This document shows positions 15,868 to 23,841 of a stretch of DNA of 30,805 bases, piece after piece. The position numbers were made by a program, and so were the translations under genes. The stretch is from 630D-37 sp037478835 (GTDB lineage Bacteria > Chloroflexota > Anaerolineae > Anaerolineales > Villigracilaceae): NCBI GenBank assembly GCA_037478835.1, contig JBBFLV010000014.1:1-30805 (forward strand), read 5' to 3'. How positions within the stretch are numbered: the first letter of the stretch is position 1; every line of letters begins with the position of its first letter. The notes under the pieces are model-generated. The model searched no databases. It was not told the DNA's origin and worked only from the letters and a program-made list of their open reading frames with translations.

Positions 15868-15910
15868 AACCATGCAATAAACAGTTCCCCGGCGGCGGTA
15901 CTTTTTATTT
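15851..15910 (+). terminator. Inverted repeat with T-rich tail: terminator or operator
   Basis: Perfect 10-bp arms TACCGCCGCC (15851–15860) and GGCGGCGGTA (15891–15900) are 30 nt apart and followed by CTTTTTATTTTT. The tail suits a terminator of the regulator operon. The long loop is atypical, and the left arm sits in a candidate promoter, so a protein-binding role is also possible. Confidence 0.5.
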
Positions 15911-15961
15911 TTATCCTGCATTTCAAAACTTCACCGAATGGATCGCTTTCTGGAGGAGAAC

Positions 15962-16111
15962 ATGTCACGCAAAACACTAACTACCTGGATGGTCGCTTTG
16001 TTCTTCATCGTCGCCGGCTTGAGCGCCTTGGGCATCTCGTTCCCTTACCAACAACCGCTCCAGGGATTGCTCGGCGTTCTGGCCGGGATTTTGTTGATCC
16101 TGGAACGATGA
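15962..16111 (+). CDS. 49-aa two-helix membrane protein
   Basis: This small gene has a strong GGAGGAG ribosome site 3–9 nt upstream of ATG. It encodes 49 residues with two hydrophobic segments (about 8–27 and 33–47) joined by a short FPYQQPLQ turn, and charged ends (SRK, ER). It therefore forms a membrane hairpin. No family is recognised. It may belong functionally with the seven-helix protein upstream, though the intervening inverted repeat and candidate promoter allow separate expression. Confidence 0.65.
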   Translation: MSRKTLTTWMVALFFIVAGLSALGISFPYQQPLQGLLGVLAGILLILER

Positions 16112-16120
16112 AAATCGACT

Positions 16121-16148
16121 GTAGACCGTGGACCGTAGACCGTAGCAC
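16121..16148. repeat. Heptamer repeat array, GTRGACC orientation
   Basis: Units GTAGACC, GTGGACC, GTAGACC and a degenerate GTAGCAC. These are the reverse complement orientation of the CYACSGT family. The array begins 9 nt after the stop of the 49-aa protein gene. Confidence 0.8.
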
Positions 16149-16186
16149 CGAGCTTTAGCCGCAAACGCTAGAGCATGGGGGGGCCT

Positions 16187-16257
16187 CCACGGTCCACCGT
16201 CTACCGTCCACCGTCCACCCACGGTCTACCGTCCACCGTCCATCGTCCACCCACCGT
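16187..16257. repeat. Heptamer repeat array, CYACSGT orientation, upstream of dnaE
   Basis: About nine units of CCACGGT, CCACCGT, CTACCGT and CCATCGT, with two 4-bp CCAC slips (215–218 and 247–250 past 16000). It faces the oppositely oriented array at 16121–16148 across about 40 bp, so the pair could form a long imperfect hairpin. It ends 99 bp before the dnaE start. Confidence 0.85.
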
Positions 16258-16356
16258 CCTCCTAGCATTTTCTAATCCCATTTCGCCCCAAAGCGCATTA
16301 CAATTGAGCCGGGTGCTCTGCCCTTTTTCAGCCTTTTCCCCCGATCGGTGAAAACA

Positions 16357-19300
16357 ATGTCCTTTGCCCATCTCCACGTCCACACCGAATATTCCCTGCT
16401 GGATGGCTTCTCAAACATCAAGCAGTTGGTGCAACGCGCCAAAGAGATGGAAATGCCGGCCGTTGCCATCACCGATCACGGCACGATGTTCGGCGTGATC
16501 GAGTTCTATAACGCGGCCCAAGCGGCCGGGATCAAGCCGATCATCGGCGTGGAAGCCTACATGGCCGCCCGACGAATGACCGACCGCGACCCGAAACTGG
16601 ATCGCTCCTCTTTCCATCTGCTGTTGCTGGCCGAAAACGATGAGGGCTATCGCAACCTGCTGAAGATCGCCACCGCCGCCCAGCTCCAGGGCTTTTACTA
16701 TTACCCGCGCATCGATCGCGAGTTCCTCGCGGCCCACGCCCAGGGCCTGATCTGCACCAGTGGCTGTATGTCCGCCGAAATCCCCTCCGCCATCCTGGAA
16801 GGGAATCTCGAAAAGGCTCGCCAGACCCTGGAATGGTATCTGGAAGTCTTCGGTCGCGAAAACTTTTTCATCGAGCTCCAGCACCACAACATCCCTGAAA
16901 TCAACGACCTCAACCGCCGCCTGGTGGAGCTGGCCCGCGCCTATCAACTGCGCCTGGTCGCCACCAACGACGTGCATTACATCAACCCCGAAGATGCGGC
17001 ATTGCAGGATATTCTGCTCGCCATCCAAACCAACAGCGTACTCAGCGACCCGAAACGCATGCGCATGAGCGATACTTCCTACTACCTGCGCTCCCCGCAG
17101 GAAATGGCAGCGCTCTTCGGGGAATTGCCGGAAGCTTTGCAAAACACCCTGCTGATCGCCGAACGCTGCCAGGTGGACCTTTCCTTCAAAGGCTACCACC
17201 TGCCTCATTTCCCCGTCCCGGCAGGGTATACCGCCGAAAGCTACCTGCGAGAACTCTGCGAGAACGGCTTGCGCAAACGCTACGGCCCCCGCGCCGAAGA
17301 ACCCCGTGTCCGTGAGCGCCTGGAATACGAGCTGCGCGTCATCCACGAGATGGGCTTCGATACCTACTTCCTGATCGTTTGGGACCTTTGCCGCTACGCC
17401 CGTGAACACGGCATCTGGTACAACGCTCGCGGCTCGGCGGCCGGCTCGATCGTCGCCTATACGCTCGAAATCACCCTCGTAGACCCGCTCGAACACGATC
17501 TGATCTTCGAGCGCTTCCTCAACCCCGGCCGTATCTCCATGCCGGATATTGACCTGGATTTCCAAGACGATCGCCGCGCCGAAATGCTCGAATATGCCGT
17601 GCGCAAATACGGCGAAGACAAAGTCGCCCAGATCATCACCTTCGGCACGATGGGTGCCAAAGCCGCGCTACGCGATGTCGGCCGGGTGATGGATATTCCG
17701 CTTTCCGAGGTCGATCGCCTGGCCAAGCTCGTCCCGGCCATCCCCGGCAAGCCGGTCACCTTGCGGGAAGTGCTGGAGACGGTGCCGGAATTCCGTGAGC
17801 TATATGACTCCGCCGAACACATCCGCAACCTGGTGGATACCGCCGCCCGCATGGAAGGCGTGGTGCGCAATGCCGGCACCCATGCCGCCGGGGTTGTGAT
17901 CTCGGATAAACCGCTGGTCGAGTATCTCCCCCTCCACCGCCCCACCTCCGGCGCGGAAGAAACCCCCATCCGCACCGTCACCCAATTCGAGATGGGCATC
18001 CTCGAAAGCTTGGGGATGCTCAAAGTGGATTTCCTCGGCCTAACTACGCTGACGCTGATGGCGCGCGCCTGCGAGCTGATCGAAAAACGCCACGGCAAAC
18101 GCTACAACCTGAACAACATCCCCCTCGATGACCCCAAAGCGTTTGCCCTGTTGGGCGAAGGAAAAACCGCCGGCATCTTCCAGTTGGAAGGGAGCGGCAT
18201 GACGCGCTGGCTCACCCAAATGAAGCCGCGCACCCTGGAACACGTCATCGCCATGGTAGCGCTCTATCGCCCCGGCCCGATGCAATTCATCCCCGATTAC
18301 ATCGCCCGCATGCACGGCGAAGCCGAGGTCGAATACCGCCACCCCGCCCTGGAACCGATCTTCCGCTCCACCTACGGCATTCCGGTCTACCAGGAACAGC
18401 TGATGAACGCCGCCGTGGCCCTGGCCGGCTACACCCAATCCGAAGCCGATGACCTGCGCAAGGCGATCGCCAAAAAGATCCCGGATAAACTGCAAAAACA
18501 CCGCCAAAAATTCGTCGCCGGCGCAGTGAAAAACGGCATCCCGGAAGAAACGGCCAACCAGATCTTCTCAGATTGGGAAGAATTCGCCCGCTACGGCTTC
18601 AACCGCTCCCACGCCGCCGATTACGGCATGATCGCCGTCGAAACGGCCTACCTCAAAGCGCATTACCCCGCCGAATACATGACGGCGCTCCTTTCGGTGA
18701 GCAAGAACGAAACCGCCAAAGTCGCCCTCTACGTGGCCGAAGCCCGTAGCCTGGGCATTCCCGTCCTGCCGCCGGACATCAATACTTCCGAATGGGATTT
18801 CACCCTCGAGGATCGCCCGGAAGGGCCGGCCATTCGCTTCGGGTTGGGAGCGATCAAAAACGTCGGGCAAGGAGCGGTGGAGGTCATCCTACAAGCGCGA
18901 GCGCAAGGCGGTCCCTTCCGCAACCTGAGCGATTTCCTGCGCCGCGTGGACCTGCGCAAGGTGGGCAAGCGCGCCCTAGAATGCCTGATCAAAGCCGGCG
19001 CGCTCGATCGGTTCGGTGCCCGCCAGGCACTGCTCGAAAGCCTCGACCGCCTGATCGCCCTGAGCAGCGAACACAGCCGCGCCGCGCAGGCCGGTCAGCT
19101 CAGCCTCTTTGCCCTGGGTGGGCAGGAAAACACCTGGCAGGAAATCCACCTGCCCGAAGTGCCACCCGATCGCCGTCAGATGCTGGCCTGGGAACGCGAA
19201 CTGATCGGCCTCTACCTTTCCGAGCATCCCCTCCAGCCGTATCAGGCCGATCTGCTCCAAATTGTGACCCACACCTCGGCACAGCTCGAAGAAGCCGCCC

Positions 19301-20313
19301 ATCAGGAAAAGGTGCGCGTGGCCGGGCTGGTCACCAGCGTGCGCCCCTACCAAACCAAAACGGGCAAGCCGATGGGCTTCGTCACCCTGGAAGATATGCA
19401 AGGCGAAATCGAGCTTGTGCTCTTCCCCAAAACCTGGGAACGCTACCGCTCCCTTTTCCAGGAAGGCGCCATCCTGGTGATCGAAGGGAAGGTGGATGCG
19501 CTCAACCCGCCGCCGAAAATCCTGGTCGATGCGGCCTCCAAAGAGTTCAAGATTATTGAACCGATTGAGAAGATACCGGCCGCCGCGGCGCCGTCGCTTT
19601 GGGAGGCGCCCCCAGACTTTTCCGGCCCCGAAGCACCGCCGCCGAGCGCACACGGGATCAACCGTAGCGTGACTGCCGAGCCCCCGATCCCCGCCTCGGC
19701 CGAAGCCGAGGAAGCGCCCGCCTCTCCGGAAGAGGACGCCACCATGCCCCCACCGCCGGAGGCCTTCCCCGAAGGTTGGGAAACGGCCTGGCAACCGAGC
19801 ATGGATGAGGCGCTGATCGTCGAGCAAGCCCCCTTGCGCGAAAGCCGCGCCGAGTACCACGCTCCGGCGCCACCGCGGCCGACGAAGGCCGCGCCCGGCC
19901 CCGGTGTGTTCCCCGATCCGCCCGAGCGCCAGGCCACGGTCGGCACCCAAGCCCTGGGCGAGGCGATCCAGGCCACGGCGGGCACTCCGCCGGTCTTTTC
20001 TCCCATTCCTCTTTCCCTTCCTTCTATTTACCGGGATACTATCGAGAGCGAAGCCTCCCGACCACCGCGGCAAATTACGCTTTTCCTGCGCCCCAGTGAA
20101 GACCGGGAACGCGATAAACGGCGCATCCGAACGCTCTACGGCATTCTGATCAGCCACCATGGGCGCGATCGCTTTTCTTTCCACATCGTGGAGCATGGAC
20201 GTCCCTACCTGATCGATTTTCCCAACGCAACGACGCACATTTCGCCGGCCCTGCTGACGAAATTGCGCAATCTACTCGGTGAAGAAAGCTGGAGGATCGA
20301 AGAAATACAATGA
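16357..20313 (+). CDS. dnaE: DNA polymerase III alpha subunit (DnaE1 type)
   Basis: The 1318-aa replicative polymerase catalytic subunit is complete. The N-terminal PHP domain starts with HLHVHTEYS and keeps a full set of probable metal ligands (H7, H9, H41, E66, H87, C137, D205, H207). The palm carries PDIDLDF (D399, D401) and VDFLGL (D558), matching E. coli D401, D403 and D555. A helix-hairpin-helix region, a beta-binding region and an OB fold (VRVAGLVTSVRPYQTKTG) follow. Residues about 1070–1238 are a Pro/Ala/Glu-rich low-complexity linker, unusual in length, before an 80-residue C-terminal domain. ATG 16357 gives the usual MSF start; an in-frame GTG sits three codons earlier. It overlaps the flavin reductase gene (ATGA). 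Confidence 0.97.
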   Translation: MSFAHLHVHTEYSLLDGFSNIKQLVQRAKEMEMPAVAITDHGTMFGVIEFYNAAQAAGIKPIIGVEAYMAARRMTDRDPKLDRSSFHLLLLAENDEGYRNLLKIATAAQLQGFYYYPRIDREFLAAHAQGLICTSGCMSAEIPSAILEGNLEKARQTLEWYLEVFGRENFFIELQHHNIPEINDLNRRLVELARAYQLRLVATNDVHYINPEDAALQDILLAIQTNSVLSDPKRMRMSDTSYYLRSPQEMAALFGELPEALQNTLLIAERCQVDLSFKGYHLPHFPVPAGYTAESYLRELCENGLRKRYGPRAEEPRVRERLEYELRVIHEMGFDTYFLIVWDLCRYAREHGIWYNARGSAAGSIVAYTLEITLVDPLEHDLIFERFLNPGRISMPDIDLDFQDDRRAEMLEYAVRKYGEDKVAQIITFGTMGAKAALRDVGRVMDIPLSEVDRLAKLVPAIPGKPVTLREVLETVPEFRELYDSAEHIRNLVDTAARMEGVVRNAGTHAAGVVISDKPLVEYLPLHRPTSGAEETPIRTVTQFEMGILESLGMLKVDFLGLTTLTLMARACELIEKRHGKRYNLNNIPLDDPKAFALLGEGKTAGIFQLEGSGMTRWLTQMKPRTLEHVIAMVALYRPGPMQFIPDYIARMHGEAEVEYRHPALEPIFRSTYGIPVYQEQLMNAAVALAGYTQSEADDLRKAIAKKIPDKLQKHRQKFVAGAVKNGIPEETANQIFSDWEEFARYGFNRSHAADYGMIAVETAYLKAHYPAEYMTALLSVSKNETAKVALYVAEARSLGIPVLPPDINTSEWDFTLEDRPEGPAIRFGLGAIKNVGQGAVEVILQARAQGGPFRNLSDFLRRVDLRKVGKRALECLIKAGALDRFGARQALLESLDRLIALSSEHSRAAQAGQLSLFALGGQENTWQEIHLPEVPPDRRQMLAWERELIGLYLSEHPLQPYQADLLQIVTHTSAQLEEAAHQEKVRVAGLVTSVRPYQTKTGKPMGFVTLEDMQGEIELVLFPKTWERYRSLFQEGAILVIEGKVDALNPPPKILVDAASKEFKIIEPIEKIPAAAAPSLWEAPPDFSGPEAPPPSAHGINRSVTAEPPIPASAEAEEAPASPEEDATMPPPPEAFPEGWETAWQPSMDEALIVEQAPLRESRAEYHAPAPPRPTKAAPGPGVFPDPPERQATVGTQALGEAIQATAGTPPVFSPIPLSLPSIYRDTIESEASRPPRQITLFLRPSEDRERDKRRIRTLYGILISHHGRDRFSFHIVEHGRPYLIDFPNATTHISPALLTKLRNLLGEESWRIEEIQ

Positions 20314-20801
20314 GCAACGGAGAAGATTTACGCGCCACCATGCGCCTGTGGGCCAGCGGGGTGGCCGTGCTCACGGCGCGTCACGGACAAACGGCTCATG
20401 GGATGACGGTTAATTCTTTTACTTCTATTGCCTTAGAACCGCCTTGGGTGAGCGTTTCTTTGCAGAAGGGCGCCCGCACCCACCAGCTGGTACTGGCAAG
20501 CGGCTTCTTCGCCCTGACCATTTTGGCCGCCGATCAGCAGGAGATTTCGGATCGCTTCGCCGGCCGCGTGCCGGAAGAAGGCGATCGCCTGGCCGGCTTG
20601 CAAACGCAAACACTGGTGAGCGGCGCGCCGTTGCTGGAGGGCGGGCTGGCCTGGCTGGATTGCCGCGTGGTGCAGACCTTCGATGCCGGAGCCAGCACGT
20701 TGATCATCGGTCAGGTGCTGGCAACGCGCGTGCTCCAGCCCCAGGGCAAACCGTTGATCTATTTCAACCGCGGCTATCGCACCTTGCAGGAGGGTGGCTA
20801 G
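20310..20801 (+). CDS. Flavin reductase domain protein
   Basis: This 163-aa protein belongs to the flavin reductase-like, FMN-binding split-barrel family (HpaC/PheA2 type). Such proteins use NAD(P)H to reduce free or bound flavin, often for a partner monooxygenase. Family features are the MRLWASGVAVLTA start, HGMTVNSFTSIALEPPWVSVSL, the FALTILAADQQEIS segment, and GAPLLEGGLAWLDCRV followed by IIGQVL. The length is typical. The ATG overlaps the dnaE stop, so it is translated with dnaE although no functional link is apparent, and no monooxygenase gene is in the window. The natural flavin partner is unknown. Confidence 0.9.
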   Translation: MSNGEDLRATMRLWASGVAVLTARHGQTAHGMTVNSFTSIALEPPWVSVSLQKGARTHQLVLASGFFALTILAADQQEISDRFAGRVPEEGDRLAGLQTQTLVSGAPLLEGGLAWLDCRVVQTFDAGASTLIIGQVLATRVLQPQGKPLIYFNRGYRTLQEGG

Positions 20802-20816
20802 CATCAGGAGGTCACC

Positions 20817-21398
20817 ATGACCCTCACTCCTGAAGAGCGGCAAATTTTGCTCCGGCTGGCGCGCCAGGCCCTGGAAGAGGGGGTGCGTGGGAAGCCGCTC
20901 GCGCCGCTGGATTTGAGCACCCTGCCGCCGCGATTGCAAGAGCCGGGTGCCAGCTTTGTCACCTTGACCAAAGAGGGCGAGTTGCGCGGCTGTGTCGGCA
21001 CGTTGGAGGCGCATCAGCCCCTGGCCGAGGATGTGCGCGAACATGCGGTGGCCGCTGCCCTGGAGGACTTCCGCTTTCCACCGGTCAGGCCGGAAGAGCT
21101 CTCAGAAATTCGCATCGAAGTTTCCTATCTCACCCCCCTAGAGCCGGTCGAATTCGATTCACCGGAAGAGCTACTCAGCCGCTTACGGCCGGGCGTTGAC
21201 GGCGTCGTCCTGCGTCAGGGCTGGCGCCGCGCCACCTTCCTACCGCAAGTTTGGGAGCAGATCCCCGATCCGCAGGAATTCCTGGATCATCTGTGCCTGA
21301 AAATGGGTCGCCCCGCCGGCTGCTGGCGCAGTGGAGGGATCGAGGTGTGGGTGTATCAGGTGGAATCGTTTGAGGAGGAGACTGAGGGAGGGGGATAA
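20817..21398 (+). CDS. AMMECR1 domain protein (AmmeMemoRadiSam system protein A)
   Basis: The 193-aa protein is an AMMECR1 family member. The signature LRGCVGTLE is at about 58–66, preceded by FVTLTKEGE, and the conserved IRIEVSYLTPLEPV, GVDGVVLRQGWRRATFLPQVWEQIP and CLKMGRPAGCW follow. Bacterial AMMECR1 often occurs beside Memo-like and radical-SAM genes; neither is here. Its biochemical role is not established. A very strong ribosome site (AGGAGGTCACC) precedes the ATG, 15 nt after the flavin reductase stop, so the dnaE–reductase–AMMECR1 run is likely one transcript. Confidence 0.92.
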   Translation: MTLTPEERQILLRLARQALEEGVRGKPLAPLDLSTLPPRLQEPGASFVTLTKEGELRGCVGTLEAHQPLAEDVREHAVAAALEDFRFPPVRPEELSEIRIEVSYLTPLEPVEFDSPEELLSRLRPGVDGVVLRQGWRRATFLPQVWEQIPDPQEFLDHLCLKMGRPAGCWRSGGIEVWVYQVESFEEETEGGG

Positions 21399-21697
21399 GA
21401 GTCAAGCGACTGGTATCCGAATTTTGCCCGCTCGTTCAACCCCGCATAGTCACAACATCGGAACACCTTCCAGCACTCAAAGGCTAAGGAGCGGGAGCGT
21501 AGGCATCGGCAGTATGGCCGACTGCTCAACTGCAAATGAACTCCCCAAACATCAAGTGCAAACCATTCAATCAAAGCCTTATTGCAGGAGGAACAGGCAA
21601 AAGAAAGCCGCCAAAATCGACCTGCAATTCCCCCGGCCTGAAAAGAGCGTTGTTTTCCAAAAACTCTGTGTGGGCTGCATTTTAGAAGTATTTACAT
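21399..21697. other. Gap without a supported gene
   Basis: About 300 bp between the AMMECR1 gene and the convergent MFS gene. Frames here are short, with no recognisable protein, no clear terminator and no insertion-sequence ends. It may be the boundary of a transferred segment carrying the transporter. Confidence 0.4.
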
Positions 21698-22882
21698 CTA
21701 TAGCGATATTTCTTGTCCTGAAGTGGGGGGTTGACGCAGAAAAAGGAGAACCAAACCGGCACCAAGAATCAGAATGATACCGTTCAGATAAAATGGCATT
21801 CCTTTTCCAACTGTATCATACAATACTCCGCCAAGCAGAGGGCCTATGGCAAACCCGAGATTTTCTACGAAATCATACATGCCATACCCTATTCCCAATT
21901 TATCATTGCCTATTAATTCGGCCACCATAGCAGTCTCGGCGGGTTCGGATAATCCCCACATGATCGCCGACAGGGTGTAAAGCACAGCCAACCAAATTAC
22001 CGAAGGCAGGGTAGGCATGAACAAAGAAATAATCCCCGAACCGGCCAGCCCGATACTCATCATTGGTACACGCCCGAAACGGTCGCTCATGGCGCCCAGC
22101 GGGCTGGACAGGAAAGCGGCAACCAAGCCGGCTGGAAAAAATGCCCAAGCAATGGTCATCATGTCAGTGGTGAATTTGTCCTGTAAGTAGATAAGGTAAA
22201 TGGGACTTAACATGGCCTCAGGGATACCCGTAATAAAGACAATGAGCAGTAACCTGAGCAAAGGCCTCGATAATATAGAGCGTCTTTGGTTCTTGCGCTG
22301 AATCGGTTTTGTAACAGGTACATTTTTCCACGCCAGTGCCGCACCAACCAAAGTCAATATCGCGTAACCGGTAAAAACGATTTTCCAGCCGATATCCTGT
22401 GGGAAAACAAACATCGGAACGCTAGCGGCGAAAATTCCTATTAACCTACCGCGAGTGGTTGTTTCGGTCAATTGTCCAAGGACCTTCCCGCGTTCCGCGG
22501 CCGGAGTGAGGTCGGCAACAATTGTGTTTACCGCTGCCCATAGAAATGCAGAGCCAACTCCCTGAATAAACCGCGCCATATAAAGCCAATTGAGCGAGTT
22601 AGAACCGGCAAAAGCTCCCATGGCCAGAGCGTAAATCAACAATGCCAGCACAAGAAAAATCTTACGTCCGTAACGATCTAGTGCCCAACCGACAATGGGG
22701 CGTAGCAACAATGTGGTTACCGTAAATACAGTGAATAGCCCACCGATCTCAAAAGCGGAAGCTCCAAAACCTTTACTGACGATAGGCAATGTAAAGTAAA
22801 GAAAAGCAAAAGGCAATGACCACAGGAAAAGTGGCCTGTGTAATGTTTTTATAGAGTGGTTTTGCTCAGAATCAAATTTCAT
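21698..22882 (-). CDS. Major facilitator superfamily transporter (drug efflux-like)
   Basis: This 394-aa protein has twelve predicted membrane helices. MFS motif A appears in both halves: GWALDRYGRKIFL in the loop after helix 2 and GAMSDRFGRVPMM after helix 8. The MARFIQGVGSAFLWAA segment in helix 4 resembles the drug/H+ antiporter subgroup. It would export a small molecule using the proton gradient, but the substrate is unknown. The gene is visibly more A/T-rich than its neighbours, has its own perfect-spacing promoter, faces against the flanking genes and has gene-free gaps on both sides. These are signs of horizontal acquisition. The ribosome site is weak. Confidence 0.9.
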   Translation of the reverse strand: MKFDSEQNHSIKTLHRPLFLWSLPFAFLYFTLPIVSKGFGASAFEIGGLFTVFTVTTLLLRPIVGWALDRYGRKIFLVLALLIYALAMGAFAGSNSLNWLYMARFIQGVGSAFLWAAVNTIVADLTPAAERGKVLGQLTETTTRGRLIGIFAASVPMFVFPQDIGWKIVFTGYAILTLVGAALAWKNVPVTKPIQRKNQRRSILSRPLLRLLLIVFITGIPEAMLSPIYLIYLQDKFTTDMMTIAWAFFPAGLVAAFLSSPLGAMSDRFGRVPMMSIGLAGSGIISLFMPTLPSVIWLAVLYTLSAIMWGLSEPAETAMVAELIGNDKLGIGYGMYDFVENLGFAIGPLLGGVLYDTVGKGMPFYLNGIILILGAGLVLLFLRQPPTSGQEISL

Positions 22883-22926
22883 ATGTTGATGATCTTTGTG
22901 CTTAAACAGAAAAGAGCTCTGTGCAC

Positions 22927-22955
22927 ATTGTATATCAATCTAATTAAAATGTCAA
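22927..22955 (-). promoter_or_regulatory. Promoter of the MFS transporter gene
   Basis: On the minus strand a consensus TTGACA (22950–22955) and TACAAT (22927–22932) are separated by exactly 17 bp of A/T-rich DNA. A GTGCAC palindrome (22921–22926) lies directly at the expected start site and could be an operator. The leader would be about 40 nt. Confidence 0.8.
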
Positions 22956-23145
22956 CAGGCTATGTCATATCCTTATAATTATTCAGCGCATTAATCGAGA
23001 AAATGATTTCCCCATCAGAGCTGTAAAGCATTGCGTTAGGGCAAATCAAGTCCGGCATGTCACGCTCGACAAGCCAGCTCCTGACGGTCACACTCATGAG
23101 AAAGTTTCTGGACAGTCATCCGTCCACCTCGCCTGTCGCCTCATG

Positions 23146-23154
23146 TGATAAAAT
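23146..23154 (+). promoter_or_regulatory. Extended -10 of maf; possible leaderless promoter
   Basis: TGATAAAAT is an extended -10 box ending 7 nt before the maf ATG at 23162. No Shine-Dalgarno site fits in the gap. The geometry equals that at nadK. Confidence 0.55.
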
Positions 23155-23161
23155 CTTTCCC

Positions 23162-23839
23162 ATGTCTCCTGCTTTGATCCTAGCCTCCAACTCTCCCCGT
23201 CGGCGCGAATTGATGCGCCTATTGGGTTGGCCTTTCGAGGTCTTCGCCGTGGAGGTGGATGAACGCCTGCTGCCGGGAGAGAGCCCGGAACGCTACGTCC
23301 TGCGCCTGGCAGAAGAAAAAGCGCGCCGGGCGGCACAGGTGCGCAACATCCCAGCATTCTACATCGGTGCCGATACCACCGTTTTCCTGGAAGGGGCCAT
23401 TTTGAGCAAACCACAGGATGCCGAAGAGGCCCGTCACATGTTGAAACAGTTGCGCGGCCGTGTGCATCAGGTCTATAGCGGCCTGGCCGTGCTGCGCGCC
23501 GAAGATGGAACCTGCCGCCGCACCGTCTGCGTGACCGATGTGCCCATGCGCGCCTACACCGATGAGGAGATCGAAGCCTACATTCAAAGCGGCGATCCCT
23601 TCGACAAGGCCGGCGCCTATGCAATTCAGCATCCCTGGTTCCAACCGGTCGCTCGGATGGAAGGATGCTTTGCCGGTGTGATGGGCTTCCCGCTCTGTCA
23701 CTTGGCCTCGCTCCTGCGCACCTTCGGCCTGGAGCCTCCCATGGATGTTCCGGTCGCCTGCCAGCAATCCCTAAACTATCGTTGCCCTGTGCACACATTT
23801 TACTATCCTGTATTGAATTCCCTTGAAACACGTGGTTGA
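23162..23839 (+). CDS. maf: Maf-type nucleotide pyrophosphatase
   Basis: The 225-aa cytoplasmic enzyme belongs to the Maf/HAM1-like nucleoside triphosphate pyrophosphatases, which hydrolyse dTTP, UTP or modified nucleotides to the monophosphate. It begins ILASNSPRRRELM, has GADTTVFLEG with the catalytic acidic residues and SKPQDAEEA, and ends its core with DPFDKAGAYAIQ. The KAGAYAIQ pattern fits the dTTP/UTP (YhdE) group. An upstream in-frame start at 23057 adds 35 unrelated residues and is rejected; the chosen ATG gives the standard N terminus and follows a -10 box. The PBP gene starts 2 nt after its stop. It extends about 25 residues beyond usual Maf length at the C terminus. Confidence 0.93.
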   Translation: MSPALILASNSPRRRELMRLLGWPFEVFAVEVDERLLPGESPERYVLRLAEEKARRAAQVRNIPAFYIGADTTVFLEGAILSKPQDAEEARHMLKQLRGRVHQVYSGLAVLRAEDGTCRRTVCVTDVPMRAYTDEEIEAYIQSGDPFDKAGAYAIQHPWFQPVARMEGCFAGVMGFPLCHLASLLRTFGLEPPMDVPVACQQSLNYRCPVHTFYYPVLNSLETRG

Positions 23840-23841
23840 AC

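Noticed and set aside
16348..16356. GTG start for dnaE three codons upstream
   Set aside because: The ATG at 16357 gives the standard MSF-HLHVH start of the family; the GTG cannot be excluded but adds nothing.
18976..20238. Long minus-strand open frame opposite dnaE
   Set aside because: It is a shadow of the GC-rich coding strand; composition is Arg/Gly/Gln-rich and there is no family.
21331..21777. Possible plus-strand gene in the gap after AMMECR1
   Set aside because: The frame overlaps the AMMECR1 and MFS genes, has no ribosome site and shows no recognisable or balanced protein composition.
23057..23161. Longer maf frame
   Set aside because: The 35 extra residues resemble nothing in the family and would span the -10 box.
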